A DNA stretch of 64,000 nt from Bacteroidia bacterium (GTDB lineage: Bacteria > Bacteroidota > Bacteroidia > J057). Shown one piece after another: positions 9,977 through 19,291 of this stretch. Below the pieces are notes generated by a model that made no database searches, was not told where the DNA came from, and saw nothing but the letters and a program-made list of their open reading frames with translations. The stretch is from contig JAUIGE010000001.1 in assembly GCA_030430205.1 (NCBI GenBank), forward strand, positions 62,001 to 126,000, read 5' to 3'. Both the position numbers and the translations under genes were made by a program. Numbering within the stretch: the stretch's first letter is position 1; every line of letters starts with the position of its first letter.

Positions 9977-10741
9977 ATGAACCCCGAACAACTAGCCACC
10001 CTTGTAGACCAGGCAGCTATGGATGCCCGTCCTATTCCCCAACTCAGTCTTTCCCACAGCTTCAGTGAAGCCGATGGATACGCCATCCAGGCCGCTTCGA
10101 TGGCCCATCGCTACGCCCGCGGCGAAAAGCTGATCGGCCTGAAAATGGGTTTCACCAGCGAAGCCAAAATGAAGCAAATGGGCGTGCATGATATGATCTG
10201 GGGGCGATTGACGAGCAGCATGCTTAGAGAAAATGGGAGCGTTTTAGCGCTGAATACATTTATACATCCCCGCGCCGAGCCGGAAATCTGCTTTTTGATC
10301 CAAAAAGACATTGAGCGTGAATTGAGCCTGGAAGAAGCGCCAGAGTATGTGGAGGCCGTAGCTGCCGCTATAGAAATCATCGATTCCCGCTACCAAAATT
10401 TCAAATTTTCGCTCGAAGATGTGATCGCAGACAACTGCTCTTCGGCCGCACTTTTTGTGGGAGCATGGCAGGACAAACATACGCCTCTCGGCGATTTGAA
10501 AATCAGCCTGATGATTGACGGCGAAGTAGTTCAGACAGACTCCTCTGCTGCTATATTGGGCGATCCCTGGCGGTCTCTCCAGGCCGCTACGCGGCTGGCG
10601 CATCAATATGGACAGCCGATTCCGGCTGGCTCTTATATCATGGCTGGCGCGGCTACGCCGGCGGTTTTCCTGTCCGCAGGACAGGAGGTCAAGGCCGTCG
10701 TAGAGGCCCTGGGAGAGGTGACGTTCACCGTAGAGGGATAA
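9977..10741 (+). CDS. 2-keto-4-pentenoate hydratase / 4-oxalocrotonate decarboxylase family protein
   Basis: Cytosolic enzyme of the fumarylacetoacetate-hydrolase superfamily, 254 aa, the usual length for the hydratase/decarboxylase group of meta-cleavage pathways. Visible marks are GLKMGFTSEAKMKQMGV, the metal-binding segment HPRAEPEICFLI (E-x-E type), AIEIIDSRYQNF and GDPWRSLQAATRLAHQYGQPIPAGSYIMAGA. The ATG at 9977 gives the family length; an extended frame begins upstream at 9836 but overlaps the divergent YdeI gene. No other aromatic-degradation genes are adjacent, although a 3-oxoacid CoA-transferase follows on the opposite strand. Hydratase cannot be told from decarboxylase by sequence alone here. 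Confidence 0.85.
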   Translation: MNPEQLATLVDQAAMDARPIPQLSLSHSFSEADGYAIQAASMAHRYARGEKLIGLKMGFTSEAKMKQMGVHDMIWGRLTSSMLRENGSVLALNTFIHPRAEPEICFLIQKDIERELSLEEAPEYVEAVAAAIEIIDSRYQNFKFSLEDVIADNCSSAALFVGAWQDKHTPLGDLKISLMIDGEVVQTDSSAAILGDPWRSLQAATRLAHQYGQPIPAGSYIMAGAATPAVFLSAGQEVKAVVEALGEVTFTVEG

Positions 10742-10742
10742 A

Positions 10743-10850
10743 GTTTTGAGTTTCGGGTTTTGGGTTTTGAGTTTTGGGTTTTGAGTTTCGGGTTTTGAGT
10801 TTCGGGTTGCAACCCGGAACCCGGAACCCGAAACCCGAAACCCGAAACAA
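10743..10850. repeat. Period-7 degenerate array, inverted into a long hairpin
   Basis: About nine heptamers of the form GTTTYGR (GTTTTGA, GTTTCGG, GTTTTGG and so on) run up to a GC centre and are followed by the reverse complement (AACCCGG, AACCCGA and so on). The two halves can fold into an imperfect hairpin of nearly 40 bp. It fills almost exactly the gap between the convergent stops at 10741 and 10854, so it could act as a bidirectional terminator. The same unit family recurs at 46514-46595 and 55833-55884. Confidence 0.85.
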
Positions 10851-10853
10851 CTC

Positions 10854-11513
10854 TTACCCTATCTTCATCACCGGCACATCGCCTTCAATGATGAGTTTTC
10901 CCTCCGTCGCGTCCTGTATATCTTTTACAGAAACACCCGGAGCGCGCTCCAGCAGCCTGAATCCGCCGCCTTCGACGATTTCGAGGACTGCAAGATTGGT
11001 CACAATCTTTTTCACACAGCGCACGCCTGTGATGGGCAAGGTGCAAGTTTTGAGCAATTTGGATTGCCCGCGCTTGTCGGTATGCATCATCGCGACGATG
11101 ATGTTTTCGGCGGAGGCGACGAGGTCCATGGCACCGCCCATGCCTTTGACCATGCGGCCTGGTACTTTCCAGTTGGCGATATCGCCATTTTCAGATACTT
11201 CCATTGCGCCCAGCACGGTCAGCTGCACATGCTGCCCGCGGATCATGGCGAAGCTGGTCGCGGAATCGAAGATACTCGCTCCCGGCATGGCCGTGATGGT
11301 TTGTTTACCTGCATTGATCAGGTCGGCATCTTCTTCTCCCTCATAGGGAAAAGGGCCCATGCCCAGGATGCCGTTTTCGGACTGCAGCTCAATGCTGATG
11401 CCCTCAGGTATGTAGTTGGCGACAAGGGTCGGAATGCCAATGCCCAGGTTGACGTACCAGCCGTCCTGCAGTTCCTGGGCTATTCTTTTTGCTATATCTT
11501 GTTTGCTAAGCAT
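10854..11513 (-). CDS. scoB: 3-oxoacid CoA-transferase subunit B
   Basis: Beta subunit (219 aa) of a succinyl-CoA:3-oxoacid CoA-transferase (SCOT). It transfers CoA to acetoacetate or another 3-oxoacid, allowing ketone bodies or aromatic breakdown products to enter acetyl-CoA metabolism. It carries the catalytic glutamate motif in LQSENGILGMGP and the glycine-rich NLGIGIPTLVANY and GAMEVSENGDIANW segments typical of subunit B. The partner subunit lies 97 bp upstream on the same strand, with a period-7 array in the gap. Substrate choice (succinyl-CoA/acetoacetate versus 3-oxoadipate) cannot be read from the sequence. Confidence 0.93.
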   Translation of the reverse strand: MLSKQDIAKRIAQELQDGWYVNLGIGIPTLVANYIPEGISIELQSENGILGMGPFPYEGEEDADLINAGKQTITAMPGASIFDSATSFAMIRGQHVQLTVLGAMEVSENGDIANWKVPGRMVKGMGGAMDLVASAENIIVAMMHTDKRGQSKLLKTCTLPITGVRCVKKIVTNLAVLEIVEGGGFRLLERAPGVSVKDIQDATEGKLIIEGDVPVMKIG

Positions 11514-11520
11514 GAAAATC

Positions 11521-11609
11521 GTTTTTCGTTTTTTGTTCTTCGTTAGGAAAGAAGTTTACAGTTTCTTCACTTCAAAAATCCTTGTTCCTTGTTCGTCATT
11601 CGTCAATCC
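11521..11609. repeat. Two short period-7 arrays between the CoA-transferase subunits
   Basis: The gap between scoA and scoB holds GTTTTTC GTTTTTT GTTCTTC GTT and, after about 35 bases, CTTGTTC CTTGTTC GTCATTC GTCAATC, both with a 7-nt period. Together they occupy most of the 97 bp spacer. Confidence 0.65.
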
Positions 11610-11610
11610 A

Positions 11611-12306
11611 TCATCTCTTCCTCACCGTCCTCTGCTCAATGCGCTTCTCGTATCCTGTTCCCTGAAAAATGCGCTGCACGAAGATGCCGGGCGTGTGGAT
11701 GAAATTGGGGTCCAATTCGCCGGGCTCTACGAGCTCTTCGACCTCAGCGATGGTGATCTTACCGGCCATGGCCATGAGGGGGTTGAAGTTACGGGCGGTG
11801 CCTTTGAAGATGAGGTTGCCCAGGCGGTCGCCTTTCCATGCTTTGACGATGGCAAAGTCTGCGGTGAGCGCATGCTCCAGGATGTGCGGCTTGCCGTTGA
11901 AGTAACGGACTTCCTTGCCTTCGGCAACCTCGGTGCCGAAGCCGGCAGGCGTGAAGAAGGCGGGGATACCCGCGCCTCCGGCGCGGCAGCGCTCCGCAAG
12001 AGAACCTTGCGGAATCAAATCCACCTCCAGCTCACCGCTGAGCATCTGACGCTCAAACTCGTCATTTTCGCCTACATAGGAAGAGATCATCTTCCTGATC
12101 TGTCGTTTTTGCAGCAAAAACCCGAGACCAAAGTCGTCCACGCCGGCATTGTTGGAAATGCAGGTAAGGCCGGTGACGCCCTTTTCTACCAGGGCTGCAA
12201 TGCTGTTTTCAGGAATGCCGCACAAGCCAAATCCACCGAGCATGAGGGTCATATTGTCCTCTATCCCCTGGATGGCGGCCTGGGCGTTAGCTACTATTTT
12301 ATTCAT
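11611..12306 (-). CDS. scoA: 3-oxoacid CoA-transferase subunit A
   Basis: Alpha subunit (231 aa) of the same CoA-transferase. Typical marks are the [16 protein letters not shown] loop near residue 25, [22 protein letters not shown], the [18 protein letters not shown] segment and [19 protein letters not shown] near the C-terminus. The start ATG is at 12304-12306. It is the first gene of the pair, which face convergently toward the hydratase gene. Upstream on the same strand, 78 bp away, is the gamma-glutamyltransferase gene, which may or may not be cotranscribed. Confidence 0.93.
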   Translation of the reverse strand: MNKIVANAQAAIQGIEDNMTLMLGGFGLCGIPENSIAALVEKGVTGLTCISNNAGVDDFGLGFLLQKRQIRKMISSYVGENDEFERQMLSGELEVDLIPQGSLAERCRAGGAGIPAFFTPAGFGTEVAEGKEVRYFNGKPHILEHALTADFAIVKAWKGDRLGNLIFKGTARNFNPLMAMAGKITIAEVEELVEPGELDPNFIHTPGIFVQRIFQGTGYEKRIEQRTVRKR

Positions 12307-12384
12307 ATCGCGTGACTGTTTATTTGTTTAGTCAAAGGTAATAGGAATTGCCCTGAAATCAACGCCCCCTAGTCCCCCGATCCT

Positions 12385-13854
12385 CTAACGAGTCATCACC
12401 ACCCCCGCCCGCCGCCTGTCGGCGGCCCCCATCAGCATGCCATTGGCATCCTGGTAAGCGACATGCGTGCCGCCAAAAAACATGTTTTTCTCCTCCCAAA
12501 ACTGCACCCGGCTACCCGGCAGGCTGAAGGCTTCGCCTTCGTACAGCAAGCCCGGCTCTGCGCTGAGCAGGTGCCCTTCCCAGTGCGCCCGGGGATGATC
12601 TACCGCTTCCTGCGGACTCATCCCCTGCCCGATCAGGTTGATGACAACCTGCATGATCGCGGTGCGGATACGCGCTGAGCCGCCTGAACCGATGACGATT
12701 TTGGGTTTGCCCTGATACAGGACGATGCTCGGCGACATCATGGAACTGACGCGGCGGTTTTCCGGCCATTGGTATACGCCTTTGGGGAAAAGGTCTGTCT
12801 CGCCCAACATATTGTTGGCGTGGATGTCTGTGTCGGGGATCATCTCCCCGGAGGAGCCACCGATGGTGGTGGTGAGGCTGGCGGCATTGCCTTTGCGGTC
12901 TATCACGCTGAGGTGCGTGGTATTGCCGAGGGCATCGAGGTAGCTTGTGAGGTGGTCACGGCGGTAGCTATCCATCGCCTGGATCACGCTGGCAAGTTCT
13001 GTGAGGTAGTTGCCGCCCATGGGCTGCTGGCGGGAGAGCTGCATGGCCTCGGCCTGCTCCAGGCCGTGACAGATGAGGCTGCCGCCTGCGCTGGGCGGAG
13101 GATTGGTGAGGATGACATGCTCGCGGTAGTCGGTCTGAAGGGGTTTTCTTTCGATCACCTCATAATGCGCCAGGTCTTCCAGCGAAATGCTGCCGCCATG
13201 CTGCGCATGGTCTTCGGCGAACTTCCGTGCAATTTCTCCTTTGTAGAAAAGCTCCGAGCCTTCCTCCTCCAGCCACTCCAGGGTGTCAGCAAACAAAGGC
13301 AAAAACATGCGCTCGCCCAGCCGAAGGGTGCGGCCATCCTTTGTATAACGACGAGCTACTTCCGGCTTTTGCAGGAGAATGGATTCGAGGATTTTGAGGG
13401 AATATTCCTGATAAGGGGTGATGATGACACCTTCTCTTGCCAGCTTCACTGCTGGCCTGATGATTTCTTTCATGGGCAGGCTTCCCAGCCTGCGGTGTAT
13501 GTGAAAAAGGCCCGCCGGGCATCCCGGAACGGCGACGGAGGCTTTGCCATTGTACTGGTGCTGTGAGACAGCACCGAAGTGGATGTAGGAGTCGCGAAAG
13601 TCTACTTCGCTCATTTTCTGCCGCTTGCGCGGCGTTTGGACGAAAAAGTCGAACAGGCAGGCTTCGCCTGCTGCGGTATAGGTATTCATAAAACCCCCTC
13701 CTCCCATGGAGGTAAGGGAAGCTTCGCTGACGAAGGAGACCAGCATGGCCGCCAGGGCAGCGTCAAAGGCGTTGCCGCCTGCCTCCAACATGTCTATACC
13801 AGCCTGGGCTGTCGTGGGATGTCCTGCCGCTATGGTGCCGTATTTGGGATTCAT
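12385..13854 (-). CDS. Gamma-glutamyltransferase family protein, no signal peptide
   Basis: N-terminal nucleophile hydrolase of 489 aa that would cleave gamma-glutamyl bonds (glutathione or similar) after self-processing into two subunits. The processing Thr is in GNTTHLSVIDRKGNAAS (Thr312), and MGGGGFMNTY, PPPSAGGSLICHGLEQ and GGSSGEMIPD fit the family. Unlike most family members it begins at once with the mature fold (MNPKYGTIAAGHPTTAQAG) and has no signal peptide, so it is probably cytosolic. It is also shorter than classical GGT (about 550-580 aa). Relatives include cephalosporin acylase-like enzymes, so the substrate is uncertain. Confidence 0.87.
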   Translation of the reverse strand: MNPKYGTIAAGHPTTAQAGIDMLEAGGNAFDAALAAMLVSFVSEASLTSMGGGGFMNTYTAAGEACLFDFFVQTPRKRQKMSEVDFRDSYIHFGAVSQHQYNGKASVAVPGCPAGLFHIHRRLGSLPMKEIIRPAVKLAREGVIITPYQEYSLKILESILLQKPEVARRYTKDGRTLRLGERMFLPLFADTLEWLEEEGSELFYKGEIARKFAEDHAQHGGSISLEDLAHYEVIERKPLQTDYREHVILTNPPPSAGGSLICHGLEQAEAMQLSRQQPMGGNYLTELASVIQAMDSYRRDHLTSYLDALGNTTHLSVIDRKGNAASLTTTIGGSSGEMIPDTDIHANNMLGETDLFPKGVYQWPENRRVSSMMSPSIVLYQGKPKIVIGSGGSARIRTAIMQVVINLIGQGMSPQEAVDHPRAHWEGHLLSAEPGLLYEGEAFSLPGSRVQFWEEKNMFFGGTHVAYQDANGMLMGAADRRRAGVVMTR

Positions 13855-13899
13855 ACGGCCAAATAAGGGAATTTTCTGCTAAGCTGCTGCTTTTGGAGC

Positions 13900-15576
13900 T
13901 TATTCTCGTAGCACAAATTTCATCACGCCATGCGCACCGCTGCAGCGCTCCCACTCTAGGATATACATCCCTCCCGGCAGGGACCTCGCTGGCTGTAGGC
14001 GATAGCCCTGAGCGAGTTTCTCTGTGTTTGAAATGGTAATTTTCTGGCCAGAGAGGGCGTAGAGATGGAAGTGGATGATGGGCTGATTGGGGCAATCATC
14101 TTTGAGAGTCAGAGAGTGTGTGGGAGAATGAGCGTGGAGATGGAGGGGGCAGTTGGGGAAAAGATTGGGGGTGAGGGATTTGGTGAAGTTAAGATTAAGG
14201 GAAGCAATATAGAGATTTTGAGTTCCTTTGAATTCCAACTCATGCCTACCCAAAATGTATGTGGGTGTACGAAAATTGCCTAATACAAGAAGGTAATTTT
14301 CTGGGTTTAGAGCTAAAGCATGTAAATGTCCCCACTGCTGAATACCAGCTTGTGGCTTTTGCGTGTCCGATTCTTTTGTCCAAATAAGCTTCCCATCTAT
14401 TGAACTGAAGGCACAAATAAAAATATCTTTGACACTATCTTTTCCCATTATCTTGTTATCAATACTACATCTCCCCCAGATATCTCCACCCAAAATAATA
14501 TTCCCGCTATTATCCTCTACCATGCTGGTAACTGTATTGGTATGCTCTGATCCTTCAGAAGCATTTACCCACAAAATAGTTCCATCTTGATCTAGTTTTA
14601 CCAGGCAAAAGTTATTGCCTGTCCTATTATTATTATTCCAAATCCTTCCATCAAAAGAAAGGGTTGTGCTATAGTTCCCAAGAAGATGGATTTCTTTTTG
14701 ATCGTTTACAAATACTCTGCTTATTGCTGGCTGGCTCGCGTCTATCGTCTGGTAATTTTGACAATTGCCCAAACTATCATAAAAAGCCCAAAATATACCT
14801 CCTTTAATTGTAGAATTGGCACATTGCATAGTAGTAAGCTCCTGAGAAATTCCTACTAATAATATTTTATTTCCATCCAAAAAGCGAAGATGTAAGGGTA
14901 GTTGAGATTCATAAGAACCAATATACCTCCCCCAATAATTTCCTGTGGCTGAATCAACCATAGCTATATATTTTTCCGGGTAAAGAGGAAGGGTTCCTAT
15001 AGGCGGTCCCCAAATGGTATCTTTTCCAAAAACGACGGTATCTCCGATCTGTAGCGTTCCAATAAAAAGTTCTCTTCCCCTTGCATCCGACCATGTGATT
15101 GTAGGGGAAATTTTTCGGGCATTTAGCCAATTCCCTTGCTCGTCAATATAGAACCTAAAATCTCCTCCGCTAAGCGTGTCGATAGGATTTTGGGAGAGGA
15201 ATTTATTTATGTTACATCGAGCAAATAGTTTGTCATTTTCATCCCTACCAATGGATATGGCTTTATCCATCCAATTGGTACCATAGCTATTTAGCCATTG
15301 GGTTGTTCCTGACCGACCCAGCTTCCATACGATTACATCTGCATCTGTGGGTTCACTTCGAGGAAGTTGGATGGAGTAGCTGCCGGCATTCCAATCATCA
15401 TGAGCCGATAAGCAAGTATAAATAGAAGAGTCCCGGTCAACGAATATGTTTCCTATATACGGACTAAGGCCTCCATAACTACTTGTTACCCATGTCCATT
15501 CAAGCGATTGGCTATAACCACAGGCTCCACTTAAAAAACCCAAAAAGAGAGCAAGATTTTTTAGTAAATTATTCAT
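13900..15576 (-). CDS. Exported propeller-like protein with weak T9SS-type C-terminus
   Basis: A 558-aa protein with an N-terminal signal peptide (LALFLGFLSGACGYSQS). The middle consists of repeated strands of the pattern VKLDQDGTILWVNASEGSEHTN and GNIILGGDIWG, resembling SBBP-type beta-propeller repeats. The last ~75 residues (FHLYALSGQKITI, then LPGGMYILEWE) resemble a T9SS type A sorting domain but lack a clear YPNP motif. The stop of the upstream protease gene lies 1 bp before its start, so the two are one operon. From about 14,200 onward the gene is markedly AT-rich, while the last ~300 bases are GC-rich. Confidence 0.78.
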   Translation of the reverse strand: MNNLLKNLALFLGFLSGACGYSQSLEWTWVTSSYGGLSPYIGNIFVDRDSSIYTCLSAHDDWNAGSYSIQLPRSEPTDADVIVWKLGRSGTTQWLNSYGTNWMDKAISIGRDENDKLFARCNINKFLSQNPIDTLSGGDFRFYIDEQGNWLNARKISPTITWSDARGRELFIGTLQIGDTVVFGKDTIWGPPIGTLPLYPEKYIAMVDSATGNYWGRYIGSYESQLPLHLRFLDGNKILLVGISQELTTMQCANSTIKGGIFWAFYDSLGNCQNYQTIDASQPAISRVFVNDQKEIHLLGNYSTTLSFDGRIWNNNNRTGNNFCLVKLDQDGTILWVNASEGSEHTNTVTSMVEDNSGNIILGGDIWGRCSIDNKIMGKDSVKDIFICAFSSIDGKLIWTKESDTQKPQAGIQQWGHLHALALNPENYLLVLGNFRTPTYILGRHELEFKGTQNLYIASLNLNFTKSLTPNLFPNCPLHLHAHSPTHSLTLKDDCPNQPIIHFHLYALSGQKITISNTEKLAQGYRLQPARSLPGGMYILEWERCSGAHGVMKFVLRE

Positions 15577-15577
15577 T

Positions 15578-18500
15578 TTAAAGCTTGATTATTTTTTGGA
15601 AATATGATTTTTTGTCCAATCGCAATTCGATAAAATACATCCCTGCAGGAAGTTCTCTCAACGATACTTTTTTTACATGCTGGCCTTGAGGGTTTAGTCC
15701 CAAATTAACGTCATGCATTGTTCTTCCATCCATTCCATGGACTCTTATATTTACCTTATGGGGCCTCAAAAGTGTAAAAGAAACATTGAGGTAATCTTGT
15801 GTTGGGTTGGGATATGTGTCAAATACAGGAGGATCATCATTTACTCTATCTATTCCTAAAGCGTTACTTTCAAGTAGAACAGAAACTGCAAATTTTGGGG
15901 GCCTTGTGCCCGAATCAAATTCTTCTGGCCAGAATAGAAAAAGAGTAGGATTAAAAGGATCAGGTGCTAATTCATAAAAATAAGTAGAAATATGAATTGC
16001 GCCTGAAGAAACAGAATCGATTGTAAGGTGTGGAGTTGGTAAGAAATAAGGAAAGGTTTTGGGGTCGGTTGGAGAAGGAGCAAGAAACCGGTCTGTTTGA
16101 GGTGCATTCCACCCATCTGATGAACTATTTCTAGGCCAAACCAGAGCCATATTACCCACCTCATCAATATGATAACCTGGAGGAGGGGTATAAGGTATAT
16201 TGGCATTTACTTTATTGACTTTAACAAAATAATCACCTTGACTAAAAACCTTATTGAGAATAGAAGATTTATATGACATTTCTAAAAAAGCATCCAAAGA
16301 ATCTACTACTTGAGACTGAAAACCGGTTGTTTCAACATGTTCAATAAAATAGTCTGGCCATTTTATTTGATATAAGGCATTTCCTGCATTTACTAAACCA
16401 TAGCCTGTAACATAATCCTTGCCAGGCTGTGCATAGGATTGGGCTTGACCAGGAATATTAGGGTCAATATCCATTGCTGTTATCTCCATTATTCTCTGAA
16501 TATCTTCAGGGGCCAATAGCACCGGGGATTGGGATGGCAATACTTGTTCTTTTTGTGTTTTCTGGAAACGTTGGAGGATTGCTGTCACTCCTGATACATG
16601 AGGGGCGGCCGCTGAGGTTCCCCAAAATGCGGCATAACTTCCTCCGTTTCTACCTGTTAATGTTCTGATGATAGACGACACACCAGGTGCCATTAAATCA
16701 AGCCCCGGTCCAAAATTAGAACCAAAATAATTTGTTAAACCACTGTAAGATGAATCTGACTTGAGCCCCCCTAATTGATTATTAAAAAAGAACCTTCTTC
16801 CATATTCATCAGTTGAGCCTACCCCGATTACTCCAGGATAACAAGAAGGGTATCGTTTATCATCAGAATCATCATTTCCCCTACTTGAAACAATCGTTAC
16901 TTGATGTTTTAATGTCATTTGGATTACTTCCCATTCAAAAAAACTAAAAGTATTTCCCCCAAAAGACATATTTAAGATATTAACAGAATCAATCATTACT
17001 GCTCTATTAATAGCTTGGATAATAAGTCCAACATTAAGATTAAGACCAATAGTATTTGAATCCAAAACTACATAATCAAACAAATCTGCTCCTGTGTCAT
17101 TGTATCTCATATCCCCTCCTGCGATCCCCGCAACTCCAATAAGGTTATTTCTTAGCGCACCAATTATTCCGGAAACTCCATTTCCGTGGGAAGTATTGAA
17201 AGAATTAGGATTATATATGGGAACATTTTTAGTAAAATTAAATCCTCCTTTTATCTTCGAATTTGCAGGATTTCTTGTCGTATCAGTTTGATCTATCTTT
17301 AAGTCTTCATGTGACCATAAGGTTCCAAGGTCAATAACCCCCACTTTGATATGAGGATTGGCAGATCCGTTATAAATTAAAGTCCAGGCGGGTTCGACGT
17401 TTATGTCACTTGGCCAATTTAAAGAATAAGGATTAAGATCATGCAAACTCTGCTGCCCTACACCAAAACTATTATTGTACTCAGGATCATTCGCCCCCGA
17501 ATCTGCATCCGCCTCATACACCCCACACACCTCCGCCACCCAAACCATCGGGTACAAGCTCATCAAACTATCCACCGCCTCCGACGCAGCAATAAAATCC
17601 TCTGGATTTTGCTCCGGTTGCGGTAGGGGCAGTGAGAGGACAAAAGTCGCGTAATAGTTCGGATTTCGGATGGAGTCTCCATTGGGAAGGACCGAGAGCG
17701 TATCAGCTCGCGTAAGAAAAGGGCAGAGCTTGTACATGGCCGTGCCAGCTATGGCCGTACCGAGGCCGAGTTTATCAGCCATTTGGTTGCGTAGCTCAGA
17801 TTGCAGGAAATCATCTACCGTACCAAAGAGAATGTCGGTATTATCAATTTTATCAAGCTTGAGGTATTGGGGAGCTACACGAAAGATAAGCTCGTTGCGG
17901 GCGAACTCGTGCATATTATTGCTATCGGTCATCAGCACGATTTCGCGCTCATGACTGCTGTAATGCAGCAAGATATAGCTACTTGTGGCCAAGTCTATGG
18001 ATTTGCCTGTCACATAGGCATTCCCAAAAATATCCACCAACAGGTCGGTAGCATATTCATTGGGATCATGGATATTTTTGAAAACCTTCTCCCAACCACT
18101 TTGCCCCGTCGGGTCAAATCGCATGCTCAGGATGTCTTTATCCCCCTGATCCTGTATGTAGCCGGAGGCATAGACATTGCCGCTGATGTCCAGCGCAATT
18201 TCGGTAGCCTGAGCGGAGTCCTGAGGATAATAGGGCGTTCTTTCTTTACTCCATTCCAAGGTACCTGTGGAGTCATATTTCAGGATTAGAAAATTCATGC
18301 CCAGATTGGATTTCTGGGTATACCCCGCGACATAGACGTTGCCCTGGGGATCTGCAATCACATCATAGGCACCATCTTCCATATTGTGTCCATTGAAGGT
18401 CTTTGTCCATTTGAGTTGGAGATGGGCATTTAATTTTATAGTCAGGATGTCAAAATCGGTTCCGTTACCGGATTTGGAGCCTGTAATATACATATTCCCT

Positions 18501-19291
18501 GCATTATCCTGATAAAAAGCCATGGGCTTGTCGAAGGTACCTATGCCCGAGGCTTCTCTTTCTGTCGCCTGCCAATTGCCGTCGCTGTCATATTGCAGCA
18601 CCGCAAAGTCCCAAGCAGTAGCAGAGGAGGCACTGCCGCCGACAATGGTAAGTTGCCCACTTCCCTGCTCGACCTGAATTTCAGATGCGAAGTCGTCCTT
18701 CTGAGCATAATCATAGCTCACAGACCATTGTTCCATGCCCGTATAATCATACTTGATCGTAAGGTAGTCCCAGGCATTTGCCTGGCTTTGGCTACCTCCT
18801 GTGACATAGACATTTCCCTGATAGTCAATGCCTATAGCAGAAGGGATGTCATCCAGGTTGTCTTGTCCGTCAAAGCGTTTTTGCCAGACAAAATTGCCGG
18901 AAGCGTCAAGTTTGAGCGTAGCATAATCAAAACTACCACTGGTATTGTCATAACTACCTCCTGTGACATAGATATTATTGTACTGATCACAGATCACGGC
19001 CGTAGCAAAATCGGTGCTGTCGCTATCAGAGAAGTTGTATTCCTGCTGCCATAGCAGCCCACCATCCGGATCAAATTTGGATATCAGAAAGTTTTCTGAT
19101 TCACCATTGGTAAGGGTATTACCCACCACGATCAATCTGCCGGAATCATCAAAGGCCGATGCGGAGTAGTCGATCAGTTGGGATGGGTTACCTGTGGCAG
19201 CCTGCCATTCAAGGTTTACCATCACTTGTTGGGCGGAGCAATAGGAAAGGACGAGAAATAAGCTCAGGATGAGGACTTTAGTGCGTTGCAT
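15578..19291 (-). CDS. Secreted subtilisin-like protease with N-terminal propeller and T9SS sorting domain
   Basis: Exported S8 serine endopeptidase of 1237 aa. The ATG at 19289-19291 is chosen because it precedes a signal peptide (KVLILSLFLVLSYCSAQQ); the frame stays open upstream but without such a signal. Residues about 25-480 are SBBP-type repeats (NIYVTGGSYDN and similar), then a linker, then the peptidase domain with Asp in KVGVIDLG (near 653), His in HGNGVSGI (near 702) and Ser in GTSAAAPHVSG (near 893). The C-terminus is a type A sorting domain (TYPNPTQDYLNVSF). Base composition drops from ~58% to ~38% GC near 17,500, at the junction between linker and protease domain. Confidence 0.93.
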   Translation of the reverse strand: MQRTKVLILSLFLVLSYCSAQQVMVNLEWQAATGNPSQLIDYSASAFDDSGRLIVVGNTLTNGESENFLISKFDPDGGLLWQQEYNFSDSDSTDFATAVICDQYNNIYVTGGSYDNTSGSFDYATLKLDASGNFVWQKRFDGQDNLDDIPSAIGIDYQGNVYVTGGSQSQANAWDYLTIKYDYTGMEQWSVSYDYAQKDDFASEIQVEQGSGQLTIVGGSASSATAWDFAVLQYDSDGNWQATEREASGIGTFDKPMAFYQDNAGNMYITGSKSGNGTDFDILTIKLNAHLQLKWTKTFNGHNMEDGAYDVIADPQGNVYVAGYTQKSNLGMNFLILKYDSTGTLEWSKERTPYYPQDSAQATEIALDISGNVYASGYIQDQGDKDILSMRFDPTGQSGWEKVFKNIHDPNEYATDLLVDIFGNAYVTGKSIDLATSSYILLHYSSHEREIVLMTDSNNMHEFARNELIFRVAPQYLKLDKIDNTDILFGTVDDFLQSELRNQMADKLGLGTAIAGTAMYKLCPFLTRADTLSVLPNGDSIRNPNYYATFVLSLPLPQPEQNPEDFIAASEAVDSLMSLYPMVWVAEVCGVYEADADSGANDPEYNNSFGVGQQSLHDLNPYSLNWPSDINVEPAWTLIYNGSANPHIKVGVIDLGTLWSHEDLKIDQTDTTRNPANSKIKGGFNFTKNVPIYNPNSFNTSHGNGVSGIIGALRNNLIGVAGIAGGDMRYNDTGADLFDYVVLDSNTIGLNLNVGLIIQAINRAVMIDSVNILNMSFGGNTFSFFEWEVIQMTLKHQVTIVSSRGNDDSDDKRYPSCYPGVIGVGSTDEYGRRFFFNNQLGGLKSDSSYSGLTNYFGSNFGPGLDLMAPGVSSIIRTLTGRNGGSYAAFWGTSAAAPHVSGVTAILQRFQKTQKEQVLPSQSPVLLAPEDIQRIMEITAMDIDPNIPGQAQSYAQPGKDYVTGYGLVNAGNALYQIKWPDYFIEHVETTGFQSQVVDSLDAFLEMSYKSSILNKVFSQGDYFVKVNKVNANIPYTPPPGYHIDEVGNMALVWPRNSSSDGWNAPQTDRFLAPSPTDPKTFPYFLPTPHLTIDSVSSGAIHISTYFYELAPDPFNPTLFLFWPEEFDSGTRPPKFAVSVLLESNALGIDRVNDDPPVFDTYPNPTQDYLNVSFTLLRPHKVNIRVHGMDGRTMHDVNLGLNPQGQHVKKVSLRELPAGMYFIELRLDKKSYFQKIIKL

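Noticed and set aside
10743-10850. Telomere-like repeat, suggested by GGGTTT-like units
   Set aside because: The period is 7 with varied bases, the array is internal and inverted, and the same class occurs at several junctions.
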